From contig PGYT01000021.1 of assembly GCA_002839805.1 (NCBI GenBank), positions 1 through 40,666 on the forward strand: a stretch of DNA of 40,666 bases, in the 5' to 3' direction. A model generated the notes under the pieces. It did not search any database. It saw nothing but the letters and a program-made list of their open reading frames with translations, and had not been told where the DNA came from. The position numbers and the translations under genes were made by a program. Shown here piece after piece: positions 25,461-34,827 of the stretch; the first letter of the stretch is position 1, and each line of letters begins with the position of its first letter. The stretch comes from Ignavibacteriae bacterium HGW-Ignavibacteriae-2 (lineage in GTDB: Bacteria > Bacteroidota > Ignavibacteria > Ignavibacteriales > Melioribacteraceae).

Positions 25461-26405
25461 TTATACTTCCAGCGGCTCTTTTTTATTATTATGAACATAT
25501 TCTGCGCAGCTGAGAGCTGCAATTGTTCCATCGGCAACGGCTGTGGTAACTTGCCTGAATCTTTTAGCAATGGAATCGCCTGCTGCATAAACCCCGGGAA
25601 TATTTGTAGCCATATTATTATCTACTTTAATTTCATTGTTGCCGTTCAGTTCAATAATACCTCTCAGCATTTCTGTATTTGGCACATATCCAATCAGAAT
25701 AAAAACACCGTCAATATTCATTTCGGAAATATCACCCGATATTTTATTACGAATTCTAACCGCGTTCAACTTTTCATTTCCTGAGAATTCAACTATTTCG
25801 GAATCCATTTTAAAATTTATTTTCGGATTATTCCTCGCCTCTTCAACATAATGTTCGAAAGCCTGAAAATGATCGAACTGGTGAACAACGGTAACTTTAG
25901 ACGCATATTTTGTAAGCGAAACCGCCTCTTCTAAAGCCGAATTTCCACCGCCTACTACAATAATTTCTTTATCCTGGAAGAAATCGCCGTCGCAAGTAGC
26001 ACAGTACGATATACCAAGCCCTTTAAATTTATCTTCACCTATGGCTCCTATAGTTCTTGACTTTCCACCGGTAGATATTATTACAGCATCAGATGTAAAT
26101 GTTTCTTTATTATTAATTGTTACTTGCTTTATTTCTTCAGTTAGCTGAATATCGGTTATTTTAATATTCGATCGAATTTTACAGCCGAACTTTTGTGCCT
26201 GAGATTTCATATTTCTTGCAAGTTCGTATCCACTAATATTTTCGACACCAGGATAATTTGCAATTTCGTGGGTTAGCACCATTTGTCCTCCGACGGCACC
26301 TTCATTTAGAATTAGCGTTTTCACCTTAGCGCGTGAAAGATAGATACCCGCGGTTAATCCGGCCGCACCAGCCCCAATAATTATAACATCATAGTTGTTT
26401 TGCAT
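25461..26405 (-). CDS. trxB: Thioredoxin reductase
   Basis: About 314 residues, the usual size. It transfers electrons from NADPH through FAD and a redox disulfide to thioredoxin in the cytoplasm. The N terminus MQNNYDVIIIGAGAAGLTAG is the FAD dinucleotide fold. SYCATCDGDFF holds the CxxC redox pair, VVGGGNSALEEA is the NADPH-binding site, and GVYAAGDSI is the second FAD motif. An earlier in-frame ATG at 26435 overlaps the hairpin upstream, so the later start is preferred, with AGAG as a weak ribosome site. It follows an atypical thioredoxin-like gene, which may be its substrate. Confidence 0.93.
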   Translation of the reverse strand: MQNNYDVIIIGAGAAGLTAGIYLSRAKVKTLILNEGAVGGQMVLTHEIANYPGVENISGYELARNMKSQAQKFGCKIRSNIKITDIQLTEEIKQVTINNKETFTSDAVIISTGGKSRTIGAIGEDKFKGLGISYCATCDGDFFQDKEIIVVGGGNSALEEAVSLTKYASKVTVVHQFDHFQAFEHYVEEARNNPKINFKMDSEIVEFSGNEKLNAVRIRNKISGDISEMNIDGVFILIGYVPNTEMLRGIIELNGNNEIKVDNNMATNIPGVYAAGDSIAKRFRQVTTAVADGTIAALSCAEYVHNNKKEPLEV

Positions 26406-26434
26406 TTTTTTCTCTGCTCTGAAATTTAATAACA

Positions 26435-26463
26435 TTGAAGCTATTCAAGGTGAATAGCTTCAA
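26435..26463 (-). terminator. Perfect 13-bp hairpin between thioredoxin-like gene and trxB
   Basis: TTGAAGCTATTCA, a 3-base loop and TGAATAGCTTCAA form a perfect stem 12 bases after the stop of the thioredoxin-like gene. There is no strong T run, so it may attenuate rather than fully end transcription, or stabilise the upstream mRNA. It covers the first possible ATG of trxB. Confidence 0.6.
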
Positions 26464-26475
26464 AAGTTTGGGTAT

Positions 26476-26820
26476 TTATTTCCCGAATTTTTCGTCTAAT
26501 ATTTCCGTTATTTGATCGCGTGATTGAATACTGCTTGTTGCTTTTACCACTTTGCCGTTTTTATAATAAACCACAAATGGTAATCCGGCAAAATTTCTGC
26601 ATTCGGGTAATTCTCTAATTACTTTCGCGTCAGGACTATCGAATTCCATATCGGCAAACTTTATATTCGAATACTCATTTTCTAGCTCTTCCATTGATTC
26701 GTAAACCGGTATACACATCGGTCCCATTCTACCGCAACATATCATTACATTTTCGTTGTTATTTAATAATTCCGTATGTTCAGTTAAGGACGCAACGTGT
26801 GTTAAGTTAGTTTGTAACAT
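26476..26820 (-). CDS. Thioredoxin-like protein with atypical active site
   Basis: About 114 residues, cytoplasmic, with the thioredoxin fold. FADMEFDSPDAKVIRELPECRNFAGLPFVVYYKNGKVV matches the second half of thioredoxins, with the cis-proline in GLPFVV. The active-site region reads MICCGRMGPMCIPVYES, so the usual WCGPC is replaced by cysteines spaced CC-x6-C. It may act as a redox or YtxJ/bacillithiol-like protein, or bind metal, rather than as a standard disulfide reductase. An ATG at 26820 is chosen over a TTG four codons earlier. It precedes trxB on the same strand, separated by about 70 bases and a hairpin. Confidence 0.8.
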   Translation of the reverse strand: MLQTNLTHVASLTEHTELLNNNENVMICCGRMGPMCIPVYESMEELENEYSNIKFADMEFDSPDAKVIRELPECRNFAGLPFVVYYKNGKVVKATSSIQSRDQITEILDEKFGK

Positions 26821-27002
26821 TTTTTCTACCAAAATTAATTATTGATTTTAATTTGATGTATTTTTTTTCTTAAGGATTCACGAATAGATTTTTTTTTTAA
26901 TATTAACTTTCTTTTAAATATTTCATTTTAATTATTCCGCAAGTAGATTTTTATTAATTCTTATAATTATTTTGCATGCCAATATTTAAATAAACGATAA
27001 TT

Positions 27003-28247
27003 ATGAAATCAAAAGAAAAAGTATTTTCATTGTCTAAAAACAAAATTAATGTGCTGATCTTGGAAGGTATACACAAGAATGCAGTAGATTATTTTTATGA
27101 AAACGATTATACAAACGTCGAATACTTGAGTGGATCTCTTGAAAAAGATCAACTGATTAAAAAATTAAAAAATATTCATATCATTGGTATACGTTCCAGG
27201 ACACACCTTACAAAAGATGTGCTTGACCACGCTAAAATGCTTATAGCTATTGGTTGTTACAGTATCGGTACAAATCAAGTCGATTTGGAGGCAGCCAAAA
27301 TTAAAGGTATTCCAGTATTTAATGCACCGTTCTCCAATACACGGTCAGTGGCTGAGTTGGTAATTAGTGAATGTGTTTTTTTAATGAGGAGGATTCCCGA
27401 GAAGAACTTTGCGGCACATAAAGGTATTTGGTTAAAAGATGCCAGGTCTTCTTACGAGGTTCGCGGAAAAAATATTGGCATAGTGGGATATGGACATATT
27501 GGATCTCAAGTGTCTATATTAGCCGAAAATATGGGAATGAACGTTTTTTACTATGATATCGAAAATAAATTAAGTCTTGGGAATGCAAAAGCATGCTGTT
27601 CTTTAGAAGAGTTACTCGCTAAATCAGACGTTGTAACACTGCATGTTCCTGAAACTGAAGCAACCAAGAATATGATTTCCTCTAAAGAACTGAACCAGAT
27701 GAAAAAGGGCGCTTGTTTAATAAACGCCTCACGCGGCAGTATTGTAAATATTGAAGATTTGTCCGAAGCAATGCAAAGTGAACATATTGCTGGGGCCGCT
27801 ATTGATGTTTTTCCGGAGGAACCAGGGTCAAACAACGAAAAATTTGTTAATGTACTTCAAAACTTTCCGAACATTATTTTAACTCCTCATATAGGCGGCA
27901 GTACTGTGGAAGCTCAGGCCAGCATTGCTCTAGAGGTATCGGAAAAACTGATAAAATACAGTAACGTTGGTTCAACTATTGGTGCTACAAACTTTGTGGA
28001 GATTTCACTTAATCCAAATATTGAGACTCAAAGATATTTGCACATCCATCAAAATAAACCGGGAATATTGAATAAAATTACAAATGTATTTATGTCAAGA
28101 GGATTGAACATCTCAGCTCAATATTTACAGACAGATCCTTTTATTGGCTACGTGATTCTTGATATAGACAACGGAGTTGATTCGAGAGAAATTATGAAAG
28201 AATTAAAATCGATACAGGGGACAATAAAAACAAGAATGCTTAATTGA
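27003..28247 (+). CDS. serA: D-3-phosphoglycerate dehydrogenase
   Basis: A 414-residue cytoplasmic NAD-dependent enzyme that starts serine synthesis by oxidising 3-phosphoglycerate. It is the shorter E. coli-type form with one C-terminal ACT domain (about 340-414, HIHQNKPGILNKITNVFMS), which usually gives feedback inhibition by serine. GCYSIGTNQVDL (about 90-101) is the substrate-binding region, NIGIVGYGHIGSQV (about 158-171) the NAD fold, and NASRGSIV and TPHIGGS carry the catalytic Arg/His residues. It is divergent from the thioredoxin-like gene with 170 AT-rich bases between them. No strong Shine-Dalgarno is visible. Confidence 0.95.
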   Translation: MKSKEKVFSLSKNKINVLILEGIHKNAVDYFYENDYTNVEYLSGSLEKDQLIKKLKNIHIIGIRSRTHLTKDVLDHAKMLIAIGCYSIGTNQVDLEAAKIKGIPVFNAPFSNTRSVAELVISECVFLMRRIPEKNFAAHKGIWLKDARSSYEVRGKNIGIVGYGHIGSQVSILAENMGMNVFYYDIENKLSLGNAKACCSLEELLAKSDVVTLHVPETEATKNMISSKELNQMKKGACLINASRGSIVNIEDLSEAMQSEHIAGAAIDVFPEEPGSNNEKFVNVLQNFPNIILTPHIGGSTVEAQASIALEVSEKLIKYSNVGSTIGATNFVEISLNPNIETQRYLHIHQNKPGILNKITNVFMSRGLNISAQYLQTDPFIGYVILDIDNGVDSREIMKELKSIQGTIKTRMLN

Positions 28248-28347
28248 ATATAATTACTCTATTAAAATTAAATTAAAACAACAGCGGAATTTACTCCAGA
28301 ATTTAGCTGTTTCCGAAACAAATAAAATAATTTCTTTGTACTTTAAT

Positions 28348-30150
28348 CTAAGCTGGTTTTAAAGCAAGATTCAATAATTTATTCTCCAAAACCAATAAAT
28401 CCTCCAACATTTGTTCCCTCATTATCTCTTTCTCTTCCAATATTTCCGGAATAAGATTTTTATAATAAGTTATACCATCTTGTAAGTTATTATAAAACTT
28501 ATCAAGATAATCCTGTGATTGATTTGTAACATATTCAGAGGATTCATCAAGCTTCTTGCTAAAATAATCAATATATAACATCAATTCCTTTAGGAACATA
28601 TTTGGTCTATCAGACCGGGTAATCAAATTAATTTTACCGTAAATATGATCTACCATTTCTTTTAGCGTAACTATTTTTGAGAAGTAGGCCATATTAGGTC
28701 CCGGACAAACTGCTACCGCGCCGCTGTATTTTGACTCTATATTTTTTGTTTTAAGAGTTGATGCCGCCAAACCAACACACAAGCAGGATTTTTTTCCAAG
28801 ATCCTTATAGAACGACTGAAAGTTGTTGCCCGCAACATTTGTTTTATTAAACTCGTCTGTTTTTTTATTTATATATCCTAAAGAAGCAGTACAAATCGGT
28901 TTATCGGAAAATTCTGTATTCGAAATCAGGAATTTTTTTGGACAAGAGCTGCCTGCTTTGCCTAAAATAATCTTTTCTTCCTTTTCAATCTCTTTACCGC
29001 TCGACCTCAAATTATTGAAAGGCACTCCCAGCGGTGATGAATCACTCAAATAAAGATCATCTTCTTTCGCTTCTGATAAATTAATTAACGTTTCATCATC
29101 AACATTCATAACTTCAGGAACCAGCAAAAATGGTGTGCCCCAGCCAACAGAATCAACTCCATACTTTCGTATTAAAAATTTTTGTTCACTAAAGTTACCT
29201 ACTCCGCCCTGCACAGTTATCTTTAAATTCAACAAATTTACATCGATATTTTTATTTTGCTCCAAAAATGATTTAGCCAGCATTTCTCTATTCGAGTCTA
29301 AAAGTTCATCTCTTCTGTTCTTAAATTCTTCCATAATTGGCCCAAGCAGATATCCATCAGAAGCAAATGCATGCCCACCGCAATTTAACCCCGATTCTAT
29401 ACGGTATTCAGATACCCACAAACCTTTTTTCGCTAAAAATTTTCCGTGAATTAAAGCAGATCGGAAATCACTAACTTTAATAATTATTTTTTTTACGAAC
29501 TTCCCATCAGTATCAGGATAAAAATCATCGAATTTTGTCATGTAAGTAAACAGTTTCGGATTCATTCCCGCTGAAAATATTATTGAACTGTGCAAATCAC
29601 TATTTGCAAATCCTCTCAATGCTGAGTGAGCGTCGTTAAACTCTGCGGGGAGTATATTTCCATTAAGATCATAATTACTTTTATCCAGCTTAGTCATTAT
29701 GTTTACATCAATAGATCCGCTATAAATATTGTCTTTAAGCCACTTATCGCACTGTTTTACAAACTGTTTGTCTTCCGAGAATAACATTTCGTTATATTTT
29801 ATTTTTAGTTCTGAAATCTCAGGAAGCATTTCAAAATATTTTTGCAATTCGCTGTCAGTTTCAAAAGGTGAATTCTTCAAATCGTTAAATTCTTTATCCA
29901 CAATTCTGCCGAGCATATTTAAATAAGCCGTTATTCTTTTTGCGCGAGCGTCCTCTTCACCGGCTCCTATTGCGGAATATTCATAAGAATATTTATTGCA
30001 ATAATGCTCGCGTAATTGTTCCATGAGAGTATCGTCTACCAAAGATACAACCGAAGATATTCCGTATTTCGCAACTTTTATTGGGCTATCTATTGAAAAT
30101 CCTGTACCTAAAACAGGTATGTGAAATGTATGTGTGTTTGAACTTTTCAT
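28348..30150 (-). CDS. 600-residue protein of unknown function, possible TIM-barrel with conserved cysteines
   Basis: I do not recognise the family with confidence. The N terminus FHIPVLGTGFSIDSPIKVAK and the later ITVQGGVGNFSEQKFLIRK and GVDSVGWGTPFLLVPE resemble strands and loops of FMN-type TIM barrels (glutamate synthase or nitronate monooxygenase-like), but no catalytic set can be named. The segment SGLNCGGHAFASDG (253-266) looks like an active-site loop. Cysteines cluster at C257, C403 (SSCPKK), C420, C456 and C458 (SCLCVG) and C482 (VCPGP), which could ligate an iron-sulfur cluster. The C-terminal 120 residues are helical. There is no signal peptide, so it is cytoplasmic. It converges on serA with a 100-base gap. 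Confidence 0.7.
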   Translation of the reverse strand: MKSSNTHTFHIPVLGTGFSIDSPIKVAKYGISSVVSLVDDTLMEQLREHYCNKYSYEYSAIGAGEEDARAKRITAYLNMLGRIVDKEFNDLKNSPFETDSELQKYFEMLPEISELKIKYNEMLFSEDKQFVKQCDKWLKDNIYSGSIDVNIMTKLDKSNYDLNGNILPAEFNDAHSALRGFANSDLHSSIIFSAGMNPKLFTYMTKFDDFYPDTDGKFVKKIIIKVSDFRSALIHGKFLAKKGLWVSEYRIESGLNCGGHAFASDGYLLGPIMEEFKNRRDELLDSNREMLAKSFLEQNKNIDVNLLNLKITVQGGVGNFSEQKFLIRKYGVDSVGWGTPFLLVPEVMNVDDETLINLSEAKEDDLYLSDSSPLGVPFNNLRSSGKEIEKEEKIILGKAGSSCPKKFLISNTEFSDKPICTASLGYINKKTDEFNKTNVAGNNFQSFYKDLGKKSCLCVGLAASTLKTKNIESKYSGAVAVCPGPNMAYFSKIVTLKEMVDHIYGKINLITRSDRPNMFLKELMLYIDYFSKKLDESSEYVTNQSQDYLDKFYNNLQDGITYYKNLIPEILEEKEIMREQMLEDLLVLENKLLNLALKPA

Positions 30151-30400
30151 TTTTTAAAATATTTCCTAAATGATTAGATTTTTTAGAAGAATAAAATATT
30201 TATAAGCTCTGAATAAATACGTTAATTCTCCCAGCAACAAAGAATTATATACTAAATGTTACGAGGTAATTTAATGGAATGGCTTTGGGTTTACAATCGG
30301 CAGAAAATACTTTTACAATAGTTTTACATTTCTCCAATCAAACTTTAGTAGCAGAAAAATAAAGAATAATGCTGGGTAGTTGGAAATAGATCAACAAATA

Positions 30401-31402
30401 TTATTTTTTTTTAATTAAGAGACTTTCGTAATCGTCAATAATTTTATTAAAAAGTTGATCACTCTCCTCATTTACAATTTGGCGATTCGGATCAGCTTCG
30501 AACCAATCCAAAGTTTTTTTTATTCCCTTATTAAAAGGAATGGAGGCAACAAAATCAGGAACAAATCTTTTTATTTTAGAGTTATCAAAGATTACACTCC
30601 ATGATTTATCTCCAAGTAGACTTCCATACAATCTTTCCGAATATCCGCCTATAAAATCGGATGGAATATGAACTATATTCGCTTCTACACCAACAGCGGC
30701 TGCTACTGATTGGTAAATTTGGTTCCAGGTTAAAAGTTCATCGGAGGTAATATGAAATGAATGTCCGATTGCCTGCTGGTGTCCCTGCAATCCATAAAAA
30801 CCTTTAGCGAAATCTTCCGCATGAGTAATAGTCCAAAGTGAAGAACCGTCTCCATGAACAAATATTTTTTTCCCTTTTTTTATTCTTTCAATTACGGTGT
30901 ATTCCGTCCATCCTCCGAATATTACAGGTATAACTGTATCATAAGTTAAGGATGGTCGCACTATAGTAACTGGAAAATTTTCTTCCTGGTATGCTCTGTT
31001 AAGCCTTTCTTCACACTTAATTTTGTGTTGAGAATATAGCCAGTATGGGTTGAACAATGGTGTTGATTCTGTAATTATTGGATGTTTAGGGGGTTTTTGA
31101 TAAACCGACGCTGAACTTATAAAAATATATTGATTTGTTTTTGAGCGAAATAAATCTAAATCTTTTTCAATGTCATTTGTTTCAAACGCTATCCAATTTA
31201 CAACAACATCCCACTTATAATTTTTTAGTTTATAATTTAGTTCGTCATAATTTTTATAATCTGCGGTAATTATTTTTACACCGGGAATTGTAACATTTTT
31301 GGTTCCTCTTGTTAATAGAAACAATTCAATTCCGTTTTGAATACAGAGTTTGCTAACCGAGGTGCTTATATTACCCGTGCCGCCAATAAATAATACTTTC
31401 AT
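30401..31402 (-). CDS. NAD-dependent epimerase/dehydratase-type SDR
   Basis: A 333-residue extended-SDR protein with the Rossmann motif MKVLFIGGTGNISTSVS (1-17) and an active-site region SSASVYQKPP (about 96-105). The tyrosine is followed by a lysine in YSQHKIKCEERL (about 123-134). A WTITHAEDFAKGFYG stretch is typical of nucleotide-sugar or sugar oxidoreductase relatives. It probably oxidises, reduces or epimerises a sugar in the cytoplasm; the substrate is unknown. GGGG lies 7 bases before the ATG. It is third in a leftward cluster with a Tat-type TIM-barrel protein and a TolB-like protein, each gap about 52 bases. Confidence 0.85.
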   Translation of the reverse strand: MKVLFIGGTGNISTSVSKLCIQNGIELFLLTRGTKNVTIPGVKIITADYKNYDELNYKLKNYKWDVVVNWIAFETNDIEKDLDLFRSKTNQYIFISSASVYQKPPKHPIITESTPLFNPYWLYSQHKIKCEERLNRAYQEENFPVTIVRPSLTYDTVIPVIFGGWTEYTVIERIKKGKKIFVHGDGSSLWTITHAEDFAKGFYGLQGHQQAIGHSFHITSDELLTWNQIYQSVAAAVGVEANIVHIPSDFIGGYSERLYGSLLGDKSWSVIFDNSKIKRFVPDFVASIPFNKGIKKTLDWFEADPNRQIVNEESDQLFNKIIDDYESLLIKKK

Positions 31403-31453
31403 TCTATTTCCCCTGCTAATTTAGGTTATAAATCATTTATTGGTTTAATATTT

Positions 31454-32344
31454 CTACCTGAATAAAGTCTTTTTTACTTCACCCAAATCATTTTCTTTCA
31501 AATAATTGTAACTTCCTCTAATTGCATCGTATATATCCGATTTACTCTCATCAAATTCAACAACCATCCACTCTGTATTACCATTAGCGGCAGCAACTAT
31601 TGAAGGAATATTTATTGAGCCTTCTCCCAGTACTGTTTGCTGATGAACCGGTTTTCCTGTGGTTGCGGGACCATCTTTTATATGAAGGAGCGGAGCCCTT
31701 TTACCAAAATCACCAACCACTTTTGCTGGATCTAACCCGGCTGTTTTAGTCCAGTAAACATCTATTTCAAAAATTATTTCCGGGTCAAGATTTTCTTTTA
31801 AATAATAAAACGGAATTATATTATTAAATTTTTCAAATTCCCACCAATGATTATGAAGTCCGAACTTAAGCCCATTAGTTTTACAAAACGCTGCCGCATT
31901 ATTAAATCGTTCGACAGTATTTTTTAAAGCATCCAAAGATTTATATTTTTCATCTTCCGGCCAGCCATGAAACACTGCGTATTTTGCTTTATAGACCTCA
32001 GCCATTTTTAATAAAACGGTTTTTTGATTTTCCTCGGGAAGTTCGCAATGCATGCTGAAAACTTCAAGATTATTATTCTGGAGACTTTTTGCAACTCGTT
32101 TAATCGAAATATTATTAGGTAGGAAATAAGTTTCAACACCCTCGTATCCAATTTCAGCAATTTTAGAAATCGCTCTATCAAAGTTTTTTTCCATTTCGTT
32201 ACGGACTGTGTACAGTTGTATCCCAATTTTACCTTTTTTTGAACCGGGAATATCGGCATACTTATATCCGGGCAACGATACGGTAAGGGCTGTCATTCCG
32301 GCGTATTTCAAAAAAGTTCTTCTTGATAAGTTTAGTTTATTCAT
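31454..32344 (-). CDS. Tat-exported sugar-phosphate isomerase/epimerase-like TIM barrel
   Basis: A 296-residue xylose isomerase-like AP-endonuclease 2 fold protein. The N terminus LSRRTFLKYAGMTALTVSLPG contains the twin-arginine motif SRRTFLK and a hydrophobic stretch, so it is likely exported folded. The barrel starts GKIGIQLYTVRNEM. Metal-site candidates are EVFSMHCELP, KFGLHNHWWEF, IIFEIDVYWT, LLHIKDGP and WMVVEFDES, a pattern of Glu/His/Asp residues common to this fold. It probably acts on a sugar or inositol derivative in the periplasm. It is the middle gene of the SDR/TIM-barrel/TolB cluster. Confidence 0.88.
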   Translation of the reverse strand: MNKLNLSRRTFLKYAGMTALTVSLPGYKYADIPGSKKGKIGIQLYTVRNEMEKNFDRAISKIAEIGYEGVETYFLPNNISIKRVAKSLQNNNLEVFSMHCELPEENQKTVLLKMAEVYKAKYAVFHGWPEDEKYKSLDALKNTVERFNNAAAFCKTNGLKFGLHNHWWEFEKFNNIIPFYYLKENLDPEIIFEIDVYWTKTAGLDPAKVVGDFGKRAPLLHIKDGPATTGKPVHQQTVLGEGSINIPSIVAAANGNTEWMVVEFDESKSDIYDAIRGSYNYLKENDLGEVKKTLFR

Positions 32345-32396
32345 TAATACTTTCCATATATTTTTATTTCTGCATGATTACTTCATAATTGGTCTG

Positions 32397-33938
32397 TTAT
32401 TCCGAAACAAGTCTATAGCTGACAAACGAAAATTTTTTACTATCGGGTGACCAGGAAGGAACGTTTATCGTTCCCTGACCCCCAAAAAGCTTGGCAATAA
32501 TAATCGGGTCGCCCCCATCCATTTGCATAAGCCGGAGTACCACATCCTTATTAGGCGGGTGACCTTCAACATTTTTATCATAGGAGATAAAAACAAGCCA
32601 TTTACTGTCAGGAGAAGGATGTGCGAACCAATCGCCGTAATCGTCGTCAGGTGTCCATTGCTTTTGTTCGGATCCGTCAATATTCATTCTCCATATTTTC
32701 ATCTGTCCGGTTCGGTTGGAATTAAAAAATATGTGCTTTCCATCCGGCGAATAATCCGGACCATCATCAAGTCCGGGTGCATCTGTCAAACGGCTTTCTA
32801 TGCCTCCTTCAACCGAAATTGTATAAACATCGTATTCACCATTTCTTTCCGCACAATAGGCAAGTCTATTTCCATCAGGCGACCATCCGTGCCAATAAGA
32901 AGGACCATTTTCAGTAATTAATTTTGGTTCGCCTCCATCCACCGGTAATGTATAAATCCTCGAGTTTCCATCTTCAGAATGGTGGCTAATTACAATCTTC
33001 TTACCATCCGGTGATATTCCATGATCATTATTGCAATTATTGGCGAAAGAGGTATTAACCAATTCAGGAAAACCACCGTTAATTGAAATTTTATACAATT
33101 TTCCCTTTGAGTTATATAACAAATACTCACCGTCTCTGCTCCAATTTGGGGCTTCGAAATGCTCTTTTGCCCGACGAATAATTTTGCGTACTCCCGACTC
33201 TATATCGAAGATTTCCAATGTACTCTCAATAATTCTATTATCCATCTCCGCGGTTTTAACTAGATTGAAACCCACATTAGAGAATAAAGCTGTCTCATAC
33301 TTTGTAGAATCGTGGGAGCATACCACGAGTCCCGCAAATAAATCACCAATTAATGGTACTGTAATTGTTCCAACATTTAGAATTGTTCCATCTTTTTGTC
33401 GGAGCCCGAAAGTAAATTGATCTCCTGTTTTATCCAACAGCAATGACGCTTCAATTTTTACAGGCGCTTGCAGTTCAAAAGTTTCTCCTCCTTTTACAGG
33501 GCGATATTGCATGGAAAGTAATCCATCACCATGAAGAACGACATCAACATATGCATCATCGTTATCCATTCCAGACCTTATCATTAAGCCTGCTTTCCTA
33601 TGTTCGTGCTTGCCGTTATCATCCCATGTGATATTTGCGGTTAAAAATAAATCGCCATCCACTTTTCTTGGAACAAAAAAGAATTCATCTTCTTCCGCCC
33701 AAATATTATTGCCGCTTCCAGTAATCAAGTACTCATCTTTTTCAAAATTATAAAGTAATTTCCCCGGCAACGTGTTGTCCCCGATATCCAAAGCACTTTC
33801 GAATAAACCCTTGTCCCGACTGATTGTTTGCATAAATATATGTTCCGGACTTAAAAAAAGAATTACAATAATTGTAAAAATTAATCGTGTATAGATTTTA
33901 TAAAAAATCGAGGACCTATTAATTTTAGAAGTAATCAT
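32397..33938 (-). CDS. TolB-like beta-propeller protein with an N-terminal concanavalin-like domain
   Basis: A 513-residue exported protein. A signal or anchor lies at about 18-38. The next part (about 45-235) with KAGLMIRSGMDNDDAYVDVV resembles the DUF1349/concanavalin-like domain. It is followed by PD40/WD40-type propeller repeats (about 245-510), seen as SRDGEYLLYNS, SPDGKKIVISH, SPDGNRLAYCAE, SPDGKHIFFNSN, SPDSKWLVFIS and SPDSKKFSFVS. Such proteins are common in secreted glycan or sugar-related clusters and may bind ligands or partners. GGAG precedes the ATG. It heads the three-gene cluster. Confidence 0.87.
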   Translation of the reverse strand: MITSKINRSSIFYKIYTRLIFTIIVILFLSPEHIFMQTISRDKGLFESALDIGDNTLPGKLLYNFEKDEYLITGSGNNIWAEEDEFFFVPRKVDGDLFLTANITWDDNGKHEHRKAGLMIRSGMDNDDAYVDVVLHGDGLLSMQYRPVKGGETFELQAPVKIEASLLLDKTGDQFTFGLRQKDGTILNVGTITVPLIGDLFAGLVVCSHDSTKYETALFSNVGFNLVKTAEMDNRIIESTLEIFDIESGVRKIIRRAKEHFEAPNWSRDGEYLLYNSKGKLYKISINGGFPELVNTSFANNCNNDHGISPDGKKIVISHHSEDGNSRIYTLPVDGGEPKLITENGPSYWHGWSPDGNRLAYCAERNGEYDVYTISVEGGIESRLTDAPGLDDGPDYSPDGKHIFFNSNRTGQMKIWRMNIDGSEQKQWTPDDDYGDWFAHPSPDSKWLVFISYDKNVEGHPPNKDVVLRLMQMDGGDPIIIAKLFGGQGTINVPSWSPDSKKFSFVSYRLVSE

Positions 33939-34086
33939 TAATTTCTCCTTTTCAATTTTTTTAATATAATAAACCCTCTAATTGGAACATTAATAACAAG
34001 TTTATCATAAACTGTTTTTATTTGATGAATATAGAAATATTCGAAAAATGAATTATAATTATTTTATAAAAGTTATTCTGCTACAA

Positions 34087-34797
34087 TTAATAAAATGCTA
34101 TTTTGAAATTTTTTAATTCTTTATCCAATGCTTTAGCATTACCGGTAATTGAATTCAGCAAATCCCAAAATTTAGCACCATGATTTTTATGAATAGTATG
34201 CACCAGCTCATGAATTATAACATAGTCTATTAAATGATTTGGGATTCGCATTAAATGTATGGATAAATTAATGTTGTTGCGAATTGAACAACTCCCCCAT
34301 CTGGATCTAATATTTTTTAATCTAACTTGATTATAAGGCAGCGATAAATTACTTGAGAAATAATTAACTCTATCCGGCAGGTACAATAAAGCTTCTTTTT
34401 TTAATGCAGCATTTATACCTTTTTTTATAGCAATCTGTACAATTTCCTTTCGCACGCTAATATTTTTAGGGTACGATACGTTAATTTTATTATCTGCTAC
34501 TCTTATCTTAATTGTTTCTTTTTCCGTTTGAACCAAATGAAGGCTGTGAAAACGGGTTTTATAATTCGAATTTTCGTCAAAGACAATTTGTTTGGATTCA
34601 ATGTTTTTTATATTTATTTGATGCTGTTTTATCCAATCAATTTTGCCTTCAACTATCCATTCCGCTTCACCGTAGCCCATGTTTGTTGGAACGGAGACGC
34701 GTACATCTTTGAATGGTTGTAATTTAATATTCAGATTTTTTGCCCTCTTGCTTTTAATAAAACTGACCGGGCCTATTTGATCAATATTTATAATCAT
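34087..34797 (-). CDS. YgjP-type (M48-related) zinc metallopeptidase
   Basis: A 236-residue cytoplasmic protein of the YgjP/WLM-like family. IIHELVHTIHKNHGAKFW (about 193-210) has the HExxH zinc motif and the downstream histidine. SRWGSCSIRNNINLS (about 164-178) is the conserved family motif before it. The first 130 residues form the beta-rich domain of the family. The biological substrate is unknown; a role in protein quality control is a family-level guess. It is transcribed with the PAP2 phosphatase upstream, 30 bases apart. Confidence 0.88.
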   Translation of the reverse strand: MIINIDQIGPVSFIKSKRAKNLNIKLQPFKDVRVSVPTNMGYGEAEWIVEGKIDWIKQHQINIKNIESKQIVFDENSNYKTRFHSLHLVQTEKETIKIRVADNKINVSYPKNISVRKEIVQIAIKKGINAALKKEALLYLPDRVNYFSSNLSLPYNQVRLKNIRSRWGSCSIRNNINLSIHLMRIPNHLIDYVIIHELVHTIHKNHGAKFWDLLNSITGNAKALDKELKNFKIAFY

Positions 34798-34827
34798 AAG
34801 TTTTAATTTTATGCAACCATAATTAGT

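Noticed and set aside
28280-28311. Inverted repeat AACAGC/GCTGTT after serA as a terminator
   Set aside because: The loop is 20 bases and no T run follows, so it was not called.
30250-30330. Short plus-strand frame with an AGGT ahead of MEWLWVYNRQK
   Set aside because: Only 15 codons long and ends at once; nothing supports it as a gene.
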